Source: Rhyacophila brunnea (Eukaryota > Arthropoda > Insecta > Trichoptera > Rhyacophilidae). Taken from it: 64,000 bases of DNA. Of this stretch, positions 51,830 through 63,912 are shown piece by piece. The translations under genes and the position numbers were made by a program. Numbering within the stretch: position 1 is the first letter of the stretch; each line of letters begins with the position of its first letter. The DNA is taken from assembly GCA_022495005.1 (NCBI GenBank), contig JAGYXB010001339.1, positions 62,001 to 126,000 of the forward strand, given 5' to 3'. The notes beneath the pieces are model-generated. The model was not told where the DNA came from and did no database searches. It was given only the letters and a program-made list of their open reading frames with translations.

Positions 51830-52613
51830 AGGTGACCTTAAAGCTTTCTAGTTATTTGAAGCAATTTGGACACTTTTCTACACAATTTTTAAAAATTTTG
51901 GCCTCTATGATATGTGTACCTTAATAATATAAATTTTCACGCCTGTTTTGAAATGGTAAAAATGGTTCACTTAATCAAACGATGTCTGGCGTTCATTGTC
52001 AAAGTTGTTTACGGCAAACGACGGAAGCGTCCAATTAGAATTAAGTGTGATATTCCTAAACGATTTTTGTAAATGCGAGCTCAAGAAACACTCTTTCTTT
52101 ATAAAATAAACGCATCATAATATTCGTATAACCGTAGGATAACGAATGTATGCAATCGCTACAAGAGTATTTTCTTTGTGCCAACAATGGGGCAAGTTTT
52201 AAGTGCGGTGATATGAGGAGGGATTATTTTATTAAAAAAATATTGCCACGATAGCAGAAAAAAATACTTTTACGTTTGATACGTAAATATTATTAATATT
52301 TGTGGCTGTGGGTCAATTTATGATTACTGCAAAGTTACTTACTAAGTTTTCTGAATTCTTCCGTTTGGTCAATCTAAACAATTGAAACAATACTAGCATT
52401 GTATGGTTAGTTTTATATAATTAACCACTTTTCTTTCTTTTTCTTCGTATGAGTTGAGTTTTTCTTTTGATATTTACCACATATACAGATTGTCTTACGA
52501 CACGTGCTTTGTACAATTGATAAAACATATCTCATGAGCGAAAAACGTATCGTAAAGCAATCTTTAGGGCAAACACAGAATTAATGGGAACTGAAATATC
52601 AAATGGGTTTGGA
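51830..52613. other. Non-coding, nothing recognised
   Basis: AT-rich, no coding frames of note and no bounded repeats. Confidence 0.5.
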
Positions 52614-53006
52614 TTAAGGGCGGACGTGCTCAGCGTGGGTCAAAATAGAGCCTTTTTTCTATTTTCAAAGCATGATACTGGACATACCTTAAACGTTGTA
52701 GATAATCTATTTATATAATTTTGAAGCCTTATTATTCTTTATATTTATTTTAAACATTTGATGACTGCATAAAGTATTTTTATTACATAACATAGTATTC
52801 TTTAAACCTCTCGCTCTAATGTTTTAGAATATAGTCATATTTCAGTACATAAATGTGCAGTGGTGTTAAGATTTTTTACATTTATTAATTTTTAAACGCA
52901 TTTATAAAACCATCAATATAATTTATATTGGCATTATTATAGTGAAATATTTACGATAACAAATTATATTGATAATCTCTGTGATCCCAAATTTGACAAG
53001 AATTAG
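52614..53006 (+). repeat. ~650-bp repeat family, partial copy 4
   Basis: Starts TTAAGGGCGGACGTGCTCAG like copy 3 and is nearly identical to it as far as TTTGACAAGAATTAG, then departs. It is 3'-truncated relative to the full copies. Confidence 0.85.
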
Positions 53007-54223
53007 AAGAAAGAAGACTAAAAAATATTCAATATTATTTAAATGGTTATATTATGATTTAATAGTTGGTGAGAATGTAAATATGCATACGTAAACAATG
53101 ATTTAATCGTGCATATGTTTAAGTTCCAGCGAAAAAAGAGTTTTTTATTTTATATAAAGCCTTAGGCATGATAATTCTCAATCCGCGATAAAGAATACAT
53201 TATGTTAAGAGTAAAATGAATTCGAACTACTAAGTAGTAGATAGAAACTGATTAAAATACCTCGTCTACGTTCTGTATACGTGTCTACGACAGTGCGGCG
53301 TCCAATTGTCCGGAGGTAAGTCGTCCCATTCCCTAGCTGCAAGTTGCTATCGAATGAAAAGTCTTTAAGTTATTCCTGAAAGTATACTTTGTAGAAATAG
53401 TATACATTGGAACTCAGTACATATTTTTATAAAAAAAATATTTGTATTTCAAAATATCAATAACAACATAGAAAAAGCTTGCAAGAACTCACTGTTGAGA
53501 AATAATATAATTTTGTTGTTAAAAGATATCAGCCCTAGTAGTTGATTGTTATTGCTAGTGCAATATAGGTATTAAATTTCTACTGATAAATTTGTTTACA
53601 TAAAATGAGGTCAAGGTTAGGCTAATGTTTACTAGCAGGCGCCAAACTGTCGCAACAATATTTATTTAATTAATCAATAATCAGTATAAATAAAGGAGAA
53701 ATTATTCAAACAAATCAATTGAAAAACTATGAATATATAGGTACGCATTGTAATATAGCCACTTTCCATTTTATATGATCATGATGATTCAATTTTCATT
53801 ACGAAGGTATGATACTATATGGTTAGCAATTAATTATCTCGGAATTCCATTTTTCCCGAAGATTTCTTGATCCCAAAACCTAGAGATTGAAAATATTGGA
53901 ATATCGGGAATATTGTTTGTTGATTTGTACTCAAATAATGTCTCAATAAAATGGGTGTAATTTGAAGAAAGTGTTCATTGTTAAACTGGCCCTACCTTAC
54001 CTACGGCATTTGAATCTAGCTCTAAATCAAATACTTACACATAATATTGTCTGAGATTTTTTATTATCTAGTATTCTACTAGATAATAAGACAGCCGGAT
54101 TCAAACTCTTCTTCATCCACCGATCGAAATATTAGAGTATTAAACTTTGATCTACCTACTGTTTCTGTTTATTTTCAATTTTGTGGTTATTAAAACTTTT
54201 AATTATTTTTTCATAACAGCAGT
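53007..54223. other. Non-coding, nothing recognised
   Basis: AT-rich sequence. GTCCGGAGGTAAGTCGTCCC near 53309 and CCAAAACCTAGAGATTG near 53873 are locally GC-richer but do not form a gene or element that I can define. Confidence 0.45.
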
Positions 54224-54403
54224 CTCTAGCGCAGCGGTTCTCAAACATTTTAAAATTTCCTGCGGGGCGGTCCCTTTAAAAATTGTTCAATGGCTCGCGG
54301 ATCCCTTTAATAAAAGAAGAAAATCTATATTATTTTAATGAAATTGGGGGCGCCAAATACTTTGCACAAGGGTGCCACATACATACGGCGCGGCACTGCT
54401 TAA

Positions 54404-54649
54404 GCGTCAATTACATTGAGCTTATTTACAAGCTGTTTGTTGGCGAATTTAAAAGCGGGCGATTCAGCTACTGCGATTTGGCCCACACGCCGGCGTGTAG
54501 CGTGTAAAGTTGACCGGCTTTCAACTTCTCTCGGTAGAGTGTTTACAACCTGCTTGTTAGCTTGTTATATGATTACACTGGGCGACTTTACAGGCAGATT
54601 GTAAATTCGCCAACAAACAGCTCGTAAAGAAGCTCAATGTAATTGACGC
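54404..54649. mobile_element. MITE, GCGTCAATTACATTG family, copy 3 (nested)
   Basis: Ends GCGTCAATTACATTGAGCTT and AAGCTCAATGTAATTGACGC are exact inverted copies, with CGCCGGCGTGTAGCGTGTAA inside. It is shorter than the other copies because part of the left arm is lost. It sits in the 3' non-coding part of the hAT element, so it is younger than that insertion. Confidence 0.92.
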
Positions 54650-54745
54650 TTTATAGGCGGTTGCGAATAACACATTTTTTTTACAAACAATTATGTATTC
54701 AGAAAATATTACATGTTATGTAGACATTAAATTTAAATGACAATT

Positions 54746-55600
54746 TTAATCGAATGGATGCATCTGCTTTGCCTGAACCAGTTGTTCTATGTTTGGCTTT
54801 GTTTTGGCCATATCAACTATCATGTCATTTGTCGCGTATAATCTATTTCGAGATTTTGTCTTGATAGTAAGGATTGTAGAAAAAGCTGTCTCACACTCAT
54901 AAGTGGTTGTGAATGGAATCAGCACTCTTAGAGCCATCTTTGCAACATCAGGATAAGACTGTGCCATTTCAATCCAAAAAATCACTACAACACGTTTCTC
55001 GGAAAACATGTTTTGCACCCCCATCATTTATCAAATCAATAAACTTTACTGTTCCTGAATTAAATTGTCCTCCGAAGGCAGATCACTAATGGAGAGTACA
55101 AATGGGTTATTGAAAAAAGGATGGTATTTTTCAATTATCGTAGGTCAGAAAAATAGTACGAAATTTCTTCGCTAAGAATGAATACATGCTGTTTCATCAC
55201 CTCAAGGATATCGCCATCGACTTCAAGCACATTTACATCAATATATGTGTTCAGCTGTGGAAAAAGAACTTGACAATCCATAGTTCGAGCTTCATTTTGA
55301 AAGCTGTCAATTTTTCGTGACAGTGGAGAACTGTGGTATCTTTTCCTTGCAGCGCCAGGTTGGTAAATTCACAAATTCAAATATGTCTACCAAAAATGAC
55401 AGGGAAATAAGAAAACGGACATCGGAGAATTTTGCGTGCGTGTCTGGTTTGGTATCTTTCAAAATGTGCTGAATTTCTTTATGTAGTATGAAAACTCTCT
55501 TTAAAACTTTCCCTTTGGAAAGTCACCTCACGTATGAGTGCAACAAGAGGGTTTGAAATTTGGAATCGCTTTTTTTGCAACTCAGAAAACAAACAAGAGT
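54746..55600 (-). pseudogene. hAT transposase (ZBED5/SCAND3-like), decayed
   Basis: The 93-codon frame at 54746-55027 holds YPDVAKMALRVLIPFTTTY, CETAFSTILTIKTKSRNRL and NIEQLVQAKQMHPFD, the typical hAT dimerisation end. Upstream frames add SISDLPSEDNLIQEQ, AEKYHPFFNNPFVLS-like text, and QNEARTMDCQVLFPQLNTYI with LEVDGDILEVMKQH, in the order of the same protein. Several frameshifts and stops separate them. The N-terminal BED finger is not seen. Confidence 0.88.
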
Positions 55601-55910
55601 TAAGTGCATTTGATTTAATGTAGTTTATCATTAATCATGATTGAGAACAGTTTTCAACTCGTCAGGCATAGTTTTCACCATTAAGGCTTGGCGATGAATA
55701 GTACAAGTCGAATCTTGGTGTAGTGGGGGTAACGACGGAGTTCAGTCACTTACTTTCCCTGCCTGGGATAAATCCAAATCCAAAACCCAAGAAATGTTAC
55801 ATGCTATAATTATAAAAAAAACATGCGTTCGTTTTTCGCGGTCCTACCGAAACCGCTTCGCGGTTCCCTATGGGACTGCGGACCCTAGTTTGAGAACCGC
55901 TGCTCTAGCG

Positions 55911-56709
55911 CGTTTAGGGAATTGAATCTCAGCCTTTTTTATTGGAAAAATTTGTGAGATATGTTGTAAAATATCGAAGAAATCTTAGATCACGTCATAA
56001 TTTTAGGTTTGGCAGAAGATAGAATACAACATTTATACTTAATGTTACTTGTTTAATATGCGAATATCTAACCAAACCTAAATTTTATATTGTTTATCTA
56101 TTTATTTATTCATTGGGTCATGTGAAACCCAAACCTCTTATAAAAAAATATGATAGATAAGATGTATTTTTATTGAGTGTATTAAAATTTTCGCGGTACC
56201 CTGGTAGGAAATCACTATTCTAGAGCCTTAAGCCGCATTTACACGAGTCACTTGATGATCATAGAGAATTAATTATCCAAAGAGAAGTCACTAAGAATAT
56301 TTTTTTTTTTAAAAATGCATTAAAAATAAATTACTCATTGTATTCTAAAATGCCATCAACTGAAACCTGAAGTAGGAAATGGTGGATAAAATCATGGATA
56401 ATTAATTCGACGTAATCTCATGAAAACCTCAGTAGGTCTGCTAATGGACAGTAGAAGATCAATAAAAAAATATCAATATGTTGGAAAATGGTATATTTTA
56501 GACAACCCTTTTTTACGCCCTATTGGATTGCTCGTTATTATTTTTTATCGGTTTATAGAGTAAACATGATCTAGCTAGCTGCGCTACAACGTTCGTTCAA
56601 ACCTTAAAGCTCAATCGTCGCCGTCTCATCATTTGCGGCCTTTATACGCACATTCTTTACCGCATGCTCAGGAGCGTACGCGCCAGAACCCGTTATTGAG
56701 CGCGTAATG
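55911..56709. other. Non-coding; possible solo hAT end
   Basis: TTTTCGCGGTACCCTGG then TAGGAAATCACTATTC at 56190-56220 resembles a hAT right end, but no left partner is visible. The interval 56580-56700 is GC-richer. No coding frames. Confidence 0.4.
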
Positions 56710-56858
56710 CCGGGTCCACACTGGCAACATGTCGCGCGACAACCTCGTTAAATTTTACGATAATTATCATAATTGCTTAAGAAATTTTACGATAATTATT
56801 ATACTTATCGTAAAATTTAACGGGGTTGTCGCGCGACATGTTGCCAGTGTGGACCCGG
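56710..56858. mobile_element. Short palindromic MITE (149 bp)
   Basis: CCGGGTCCACACTGGCAACA with GTCGCGCGACAAC is inverted at the right end (GTTGTCGCGCGAC, TGTTGCCAGTGTGGACCCGG). The AT-rich centre (TAAATTTTACGATAATTAT) also pairs. The stem is nearly perfect. Flanks give no clear duplication. The style resembles PIF/Harbinger-type MITEs, which is interesting beside the MADF relic at 57443. Confidence 0.8.
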
Positions 56859-57442
56859 TATAATATCCGTGTCAGATGTCTGCTGCTACAATTTACATGT
56901 CAACTATATCCTGCGCGATAACGCAACGTTTTGCACATGTTTTGAGGAGCGCGCACTGGGATTGAGCGTCTAAAGGCATATCGCGCGTTCATTACTGCGT
57001 GATCGTGGAAGTCGTTGGAGCGTAGAACAATTTAACGGTTTTAGCAAGAGTGTGTTATTTTGACAAACTGCATTTTCACATTTAGCTCAAACACAGTTTC
57101 GTAAACAAATCATTCTTGAGAAAAAACAATTCAATCAAATCCTTCCGCACACAAAATAACCAAAATATAACGCGTGAACAAGTTTAGCTTTATTTTTATA
57201 CAAGAAGGCATCTTTACACACTTAATTTGTACTTAATAAATTGATATACAAAGAAGAATTAATATTATACTAGCTGAGCTTGTGCAGGCGCAAGTATAAG
57301 TTTAAGTCAAAACAAAAAAACGAAAAGTCTTGGTTAAAGACGGTGTTTTGCTTACCTACCCTTAATTCGTGAATTGCATCAAAACTATCCCGATGATTTA
57401 AAAAAATATTTAAAAATGAACAGTAGTTCATCATTTGATTAC
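56859..57442. other. Non-coding, nothing recognised
   Basis: Partly GC-rich near 56920-57010 (GAGGAGCGCGCACTGGGATT), no exon or element ends. Confidence 0.45.
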
Positions 57443-57850
57443 AGATTCATCCTCAATATCCCCGATCTCTTCATCCATATTTGACATGTTTGCCGTTGGA
57501 AGCTCTTGATCCTTCGTGAAGAGCAGCAGATCGTAATACCAAAATGATGGCTCATATACCTACTTCATCTCTTCCGCTACCGCTACGTCGACTTTCTTCT
57601 ACTTTTTTTTAACTCTTTCCAAAAACAACACCTAAGGCTTTGAATTTTTTTACTACAAAGTCTCTATTAGTCTCGGGAAATCCTCTCTCTTTGAAGAAAT
57701 TATTTTTGCATACGCCAAAACGCGTAAATTTCTATTTTCATTTGCCGCCGATTTGATTCTCCACAAATATGTGAATATTTTATACATGTCCATAAGGTCC
57801 GTAATAAATTGGCGAGAGAAATTGCGAACGTCCATTTATGACGAACGTAG
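57443..57850 (-). pseudogene. MADF-domain protein, decayed
   Basis: The minus strand has RQFITDLMDMYKIFTYLWRI, then KSAANENRNLRVLAYAKI, i.e. the first helices of a MADF DNA-binding domain (LIELYRxxPxLWxxKSxxYxNRxxRxxAY). A frameshift follows, then ETNRDFVVKKFKALGVVF, then a stop, KKVDVAVAEE, EPSFWYYDLLLFTKDQELPT and a short acidic end. The order matches insect MADF proteins (helical core, linker, WYYDxLxFL). At least one frameshift and two stops disable it. It may be a host gene relic or the accessory protein of a Harbinger-like transposon. Confidence 0.7.
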
Positions 57851-59999
57851 TAAAACGATTTGACGTACGGCACACGTGACAGATCGGACGCGACCAACCT
57901 TACTCTTTCCGCTGTTCGCTACACGAACGATACACGATCATTCCCGTGCGACATCGCGTACACGAGGTTTTCACGTAGACAAGATTCACAAGATTGTGTG
58001 TGTGCAGGCTGCTATTGGCTAATCGATAAAGAGTAGAATTTTTATTTAAAAATATTCAGAACTAGTTTATTTGGCATAGTTAATGTCCAGATTTCCGAGA
58101 AAAAATACTTTGTGAGTGTCTTTGAGTTCGCCAAGATAGTAGGCATTTTATAGAAAGATAGTATCAATACTTTTTTGACAGCCTTAGGGCTTGACTTAAT
58201 ATGTTGTAATATACCTACCGAAGTAGCATTTTTTCGGTGATATGATTTTCTTGATATTTTTTTTTCTATGATATGTTAATTTACGTAATTATTGACTGTC
58301 TCAATCTTGTGCGACCGAACCTATATTTCTGAAACTATATACCTTATAAATAAACTTTCGTAAAATAAAATGTGTTAACAAACCTCTTCAGAAAGATCCA
58401 CAACAAAATTTAGAGCCTATTAAAAATATATATTATATATTTTTGAATTATTATTTATAACAACATCCTTCACTAATATTTTAAATAATAATATGTATAC
58501 GAATAATTCAAAATGTATATTATTTGTAAAATCCCTCTTCAGTTCAACTTACGTTTACCTTTTACATGTTAATTACAAGTTAAGTTTAATGGGTAAACTA
58601 CACGAAAGCTTTCAAATATAATGTAGGTCAGTCAAAAGCTTTGTTAACATGATTGAAATAAATTGCATATCGATTTAATGCAGGTGGAATGCAACCGTAT
58701 GTACATGCATTTATAAATTTCCCTGCATTGACGATATGATAAGGCTTCTGAGATTTATTATTCGTTTAATTCGTGACAAATGAGTGTCTATTTTTATAGG
58801 GATTTCAAATCAGCCAATTCCACTAACAGATATTAGTTTAAGTCCTTGCCATGGTGTATTAATTACATGATGCGAACTGTCAATTATTATTGGTGAAAAG
58901 ATAACACCTAGCAACCAAACCCGCTTCGTACCACAACGATCTTAACTGGGGGAGGAACGTGGCACAAAACGTGATGAGAAGTCTTGGTGAGAATATAATA
59001 TACATATTCATCTTCTTCTTTTATTGAAGTTTATCAAATGTATTTAAAGTTGGTAATAGTAAAGTTAACATTTAACAATTTACGTAGCGCTTACGAGCGG
59101 AATGCAGAAACATTTGTCATAACTAAAATTTCCTTAGCAGAAAACACTATGCAGAAACATTGTCCTTAGTTAAGATCATTTCTATTGAATATAATACCAT
59201 ATTTAAAAATTCTCTTTCCTATAGTTTAGGCAAATTAATTGTTAAACGATGACAAAAATATGACAACTGCATTTTAAAAATGCAATAATTATAAATACAT
59301 ATTAATATTTAATTATAATACTCTTATGTTTCCGTTATAAGTCATTATACGTGATTCCACAGGCACCGCAAGATATTTTTTTAACATGGGAACACTAGCG
59401 TCAAGTGTCATTCTTCACCTGGCATTTTGTATTTCTGCGGGCTGGCGTATAAATGTAAAATAATATTCTGCAAGTACATGCCAAATGAATTAACACTATC
59501 AATATCCATATTGAGATACATTGTTAAATGAATTTGAGTGTATGGACTGTTTTATAGACATGCGAATTTATTTTGACACCAGCTGTCAGTGGTAAATGGT
59601 AATACAGAAGGGGGCGTGTTCATAACAAAAGTAGTCTATGGTTAAGGATTCCTTAACTCTATACTCAGGATTGTCTATAGTTAAGTGATGCTTTTCGGCG
59701 ACTTATCCTTAGGATCGAAATCTTACATTGTGCATTCTGCTCTATCTTCGTAAGCCAAAAGTACTTTAATTTCTAGTTTTTACTCATTTTCACGCTAATT
59801 GAATGATTGAATGATTGATATGATATATTATTATTTTTGTTATTTAAATATCTACATAACAAACATAATAAACAGTTGTAATAAAAACATCTTCATGTAG
59901 AGTATTATACTCCAAAAGTTTTATAGGCTCTAGATAATACTGCCTATTTGTGAAAGCAAATGCATTGAGACATACATTATTTGTTTTTATATACTTGAT
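57851..59999. other. Non-coding, nothing firmly recognised
   Basis: 57850-58010 is GC- and CpG-rich (GTACGGCACACGTGACAGAT, ATCGCGTACACGAGG) and may be the 5' region of the MADF relic. The remainder is AT-rich, with no coding frames over 60 codons that look real. Confidence 0.45.
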
Positions 60000-60220
60000 A
60001 TAAACTTATAAAACTCAGAAACAGACAGCGTAAAATTTCATAAGACATCTTGCAGATTTCCTACTTGCAAGGGTGTCCGCCAAGGCGACACGATCTCACC
60101 TAATATATAGTAGAACCATTATATCTTGGCTACGATTTTATGGCGTTGTATGCAGTTGTCAAGACGGATTTTGGGGCTGTAAAAATACATAGAAAACTGC
60201 GGGGGTAAACGTAGTTCCGC
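60000..60220 (+). pseudogene. RTE-type LINE reverse-transcriptase core fragment
   Basis: The frame CKGVRQGDTISPNI at about 60067-60110 is the conserved G(V/C)RQGDxISP block before the catalytic YADD motif of RTE-like reverse transcriptases. Together with 60955-61592 it appears to be one LINE copy interrupted by the element at 60233-60841. Stops are frequent. Confidence 0.7.
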
Positions 60221-60232
60221 AACCATAATGTA

Positions 60233-60841
60233 CAGTGACGTCCCTAGACAAAATGTCGCCTTTAGGCAGCGCCAAAATGCCACCCCATTTTTTATACATT
60301 ATTTTTTTTATTATCCTTCCATGACTCCAACATTTAAGAAATACTCGTACATTACTAACCAAATTTACCAAAAAAATTAATTTAGGTAAATGTCATCTCT
60401 ACTTCAATAGACAATATTGCGAGTCCATGGTTTCAAATACATTTAAAAATACACCTGACAACTTTCAAAACTCAAATTTTTTGGATTGGTACATTAATTA
60501 GGTAAGTATGTACCTACCTATAATTCAAATATAATTTGAAAATATGTACGTGTCATTGCTGGTCATCAAGGACGTGATGTCCAAGGACAACGGAAGTAAG
60601 CTAGACATCGCGAACCGACAAAAAATTACAGTCCTGTTAAACCTTTTATGTTAATTAATACATTTTGTTTCCAACCAGTGAGCTGAACTTTTTAATGGAA
60701 AGATATTTCCGTTATTACTAAGTTTAGGTACTTACCTATTTCTATATAATATATCTAATGATACTCCTCGATTTGCCGCCCTTCGAGTAACTGCTGCCAC
60801 CAAGCGACGCTCAATCTGCCTACAACCACGGGACGTCATTG
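60233..60841. mobile_element. hAT-like MITE (609 bp) inserted in a LINE
   Basis: Ends CAGTGACGTCCCTAG and GGGACGTCATTG are inverted copies. The flanks ATAATGTA and ATGATATA agree at 6 of 8 positions, consistent with an old 8-bp duplication. Sub-ends GTCGCCTTTAGGCAGCGCC and GCTGCCACCAAGCGACG also pair loosely. No transposase. Its position splits the LINE fragment around it. Confidence 0.6.
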
Positions 60842-60954
60842 ATGATATAGTGGTAAGGCTATATTCACCGCTATTCTGGAAGGGCTATTCAGGCGAGTTT
60901 TGCAGACTACCGAGTAGACCGTCTTAACAAGATGCACTAACTTGCAAATTTAAT

Positions 60955-61592
60955 CCGCAAAATAGATTTAAATATAAATAATGTCTCTAAGACAAAGTGG
61001 GTGGTAAATGCTTTGCTAAACCAAAAGCAATCCTCATCAATAACACTCAAATCAAGAGAGTCAACAACTACATCAATCTTGGACAACATATTATGCAGAA
61101 CCAAACTGGCATGGAGTGCATTTATTTGGGAGTTTGAATAGTATCTTCAAAAGTGACCTCCCACTGTTTCTTAAATGTAAAATGTTCAACCAGTGTATTC
61201 TACCAGTGCACAAGTATGCGTGTTTACATGGACTCTTAATGTACGAGAAATTAAAAAAATACGAGTAGCGAAACGTGTCATCAAAAGATGTATTTTGGCA
61301 TAACGCGGAAAGACCACAATGGATAGGGAGCCATACAACAGTAAGTGGTGGGATATAGGTTATAAGCAGATGAAATGACAATGAGCTGGACATGTCGCTC
61401 AACAAGGGGATAGCAGCTGAATAAATGTAGTCGAACAGTGGTACCAAAAGGCCACGAAACGACCACAGTGATGCCCTAAGACTCGCTAGTTAGACGAACT
61501 CATGAAATTCGATGAATTCACGTAGCAGCAAAAAACTAGGAACTGGGAGGACCGGAGAGAGCTAGGGGAGGCCGAGGATTGAGCCCCGCCGA
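60955..61592 (+). pseudogene. RTE-type LINE 3' region, third copy (strongly decayed)
   Basis: Broken frames still align in order with the copy at 43440: NYINLGQ-like text at 61063, LPLFLKCKMFNQC(I)LPV at about 61160, a degraded GHV-R block near 61390 and a WREL-like end near 61550. Several frameshifts and deletions make it older than the other two. Confidence 0.7.
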
Positions 61593-61673
61593 TGATGACG
61601 ACGTTGAAACTTATAAAAACTCCCTAAAATGTAATGTTCTGTATAGTGTAGGTATAGGTTTATAATAAATAAT

Positions 61674-62087
61674 AACAAGATAAAAAGAACTTTTTATATA
61701 CAACGTTTTTAAATTCTGTTGAACCATATTATAAACTTGACTTGACTAGCTTAAACGATCAAAAAAAAATGTACTTAACATGTCATATTGATTTCCATAG
61801 TAACGCACGTATATATTAATAATTTAGTTGCTAGGACCCCAGACCTCTCCTAGCAACCAATAATGGTGTCGAAATAACTTTTCATACAAATGATTAACTG
61901 AAAATGAATTCAATTCTACTTAAAGATGGTTAAAAGTAAAAAAATGTATTGGCATCGTGTTTTGATATATTCTAAAAGTTTCAAATGTCTAGCTAGTCGG
62001 GAAGTTAGTTAAAAATCGATTGCAAGCTTTGCACCGGACAAAGAACCACCGGACAAATAAGAATACGAGCTAAGAAAAACGTTGTAA
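61674..62087 (-). mobile_element. TTACAACG-family element, copy C
   Basis: Same orientation as copy B (40289-40736). It keeps TATATACAACGTTTTTAA, GATTTCCATAGTAACGCACG, GGCATCGTGTTTTGATATAT and ends AAGAAAAACGTTGTAA. There is a small duplication of CACCGGACAAA near 62031-62049. Confidence 0.82.
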
Positions 62088-62768
62088 CATACAACTTTAC
62101 TTTCATCATTATATTTAGTATGTTCACAGTACTGAAGCTAAAGTCATTAGAACTATAAATTATTTTTAAATCAGTTCTGTAGCTTTAAGATCAAACAAAA
62201 AAATCAATATGTACCTAATACAAACAACCATAAAATGTGAAATACTAGGATATAGCCTTCAATGAAAGCTCGTAGTATATATATTTTCTGAAAATTTGTT
62301 GATTTATGTTTAATTTTCAAAAATATTGTCAGTTAATTATATGAAACTAAATGTTTCGCAATTTCATCGTTAGATAACCCAAGTACCCTCTCCCCTTTGA
62401 GTGCAACTAATATTAGTGTATTTTTCAAAATTTGGTTACGTGTACATTATACGACTTACATTTCGCCGTAGAATAGTTCAGCGTGAGTTATTTTACCGGA
62501 AAGAGATGGCCGTATAGTATTGAGATAAAAAAAACAACGCGTTGTTCGTAGATTATTGCAGACATATTCGAATTTTATTAGATTCAATTAGAACATTAAT
62601 TTGATATTGACAGGTATGATTTAATACTTACATGAACTTTATATAAATTATATGATGTGATTATTTCTAATTAACTATTTTCTTGTCTTTTTCTTGTTTT
62701 CCGGTGGTTTTTAACGTTTTTTTTTAAAAGTATTTTTAGATTTGAATTTGATATCAATGCTATATAGA
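62088..62768. other. Non-coding, nothing recognised
   Basis: AT-rich. CTTGTTTTCCGGTGGTT at about 62690 repeats a word from the TTACAACG family in isolation. No genes. Confidence 0.45.
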
Positions 62769-62880
62769 CCCGGTAACTGGAGAAGTGTGGCGAGAGATCG
62801 GAGTGAGTGTAGAGCGGTTGTGGAGGAGGCCAAATCCCACCCCGAGATGTAGCACCGTGCTAGAAGAAGAAGATCAATGC
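62769..62880 (+). pseudogene. LINE 3' tail fragment
   Basis: RDRSECRAVVEEAKSHPEM can be read, with one shift at the start, followed by HRARRRR. This resembles the WR.LV..AK close of RTE/Jockey-like polyproteins. It is GC-rich against an AT-rich background. Short and uncertain. Confidence 0.45.
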
Positions 62881-63276
62881 TACGTGGCCATATATTTCCG
62901 ATACAACATCTCACGGTGAGCTGTGATACGGCCAACTGCATACGTACAATTTTCCGGACATGCTGAAATATATTTCATACTATTTCAATTTAATTTCCTC
63001 TTGATTTCATGGCATGTAAGTACCTACTACGGTAACCGAGGTGTGTTACGTGATTCACCCCCTTTACTGAGAACCCCATAATGTATTAACTATATTCATG
63101 AAAATAAAAAGTATACAATCCACATAATTTAAAAACGATCACGGCCATCAACTTAAGTTAAACATATTCTTCTATGCAGACGAAACCAGCCCTGGTCGTT
63201 ATTTAATTCTATTAATTGAATTTATATTATTTTATTAAATTGATTTTATAGAAAACTTGACGTAGGTATGTGTGTA

Positions 63277-63912
63277 TAAGAATTGCAATACCGAATGAAA
63301 ATGTCAATACCGGTTTTTCGGTATTTCTTATTGAATACCGGTCTTAATACTGGTATTTCTTAAACATTGAAAAAAATAGAAGAACGTGAATAGCTATTTA
63401 AATATTTTTAAAATATTATTTTATAGCAAAAACCTACATACCTACATTTATTGTATTGACATTAAAAAATATGTATTGATCATAATTGTAGAACTAGTGA
63501 TTTTTTACAAATAATTTGAATATATTGCTAATTTTAACTAAATTGCTCAAAAGTTCATCAAGTGCAAATAAGTCTGGCTGCAGGAAAAGCTTATTAAATT
63601 CAACGCTTGTACAGTAATTACAGAATAATAATTGAACATTTTTGTCACGGATGTCTTCTATTTCGAAATAATATGATAATTCATCGCGACAATTTCTTAT
63701 ATTAATATATTTAATGAACATTGTTTTATTATTTATTCACCTCTGTTGGATTCACTCAATATATTTGCATTTTAGCAGCACATAAATTATAATTCATTTT
63801 CAAAAACGTAAACGGGCGTGTTTTCTTAATACCGATAATTCCGGTATTTTGGATTTTTAAAACCAGTATTTCGGTATTGATACATACTGGAATACCGGTA
63901 TTGCAATCCCTA
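63277..63912 (-). mobile_element. hAT element (636 bp) with exact target duplication
   Basis: The ends TAAGAATTGCAATACC and GGTATTGCAATCCCTA are inverted copies, flanked by the exact 8-bp duplication TGTGTGTA (63269-63276 and 63913-63920). Both sub-ends hold several GGTATT/AATACC words that could be transposase sites. A 75-codon minus frame (63494-63721) is probably a relic of the transposase, though I see no firm motif. Confidence 0.9.

Larger units (their letters stand above)
54232..55902 (-). mobile_element. hAT element with perfect ends and target duplication (1.67 kb)
   Basis: The ends CAGCGGTTCTCAAAC and GTTTGAGAACCGCTG are exact inverted copies, flanked by the exact 8-bp duplication CTCTAGCG (54224-54231 and 55903-55910). 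It encodes a decayed transposase on the minus strand and carries a MITE insertion (54404-54649). The intact ends suggest it moved fairly recently compared with other hAT copies here. Confidence 0.95.
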
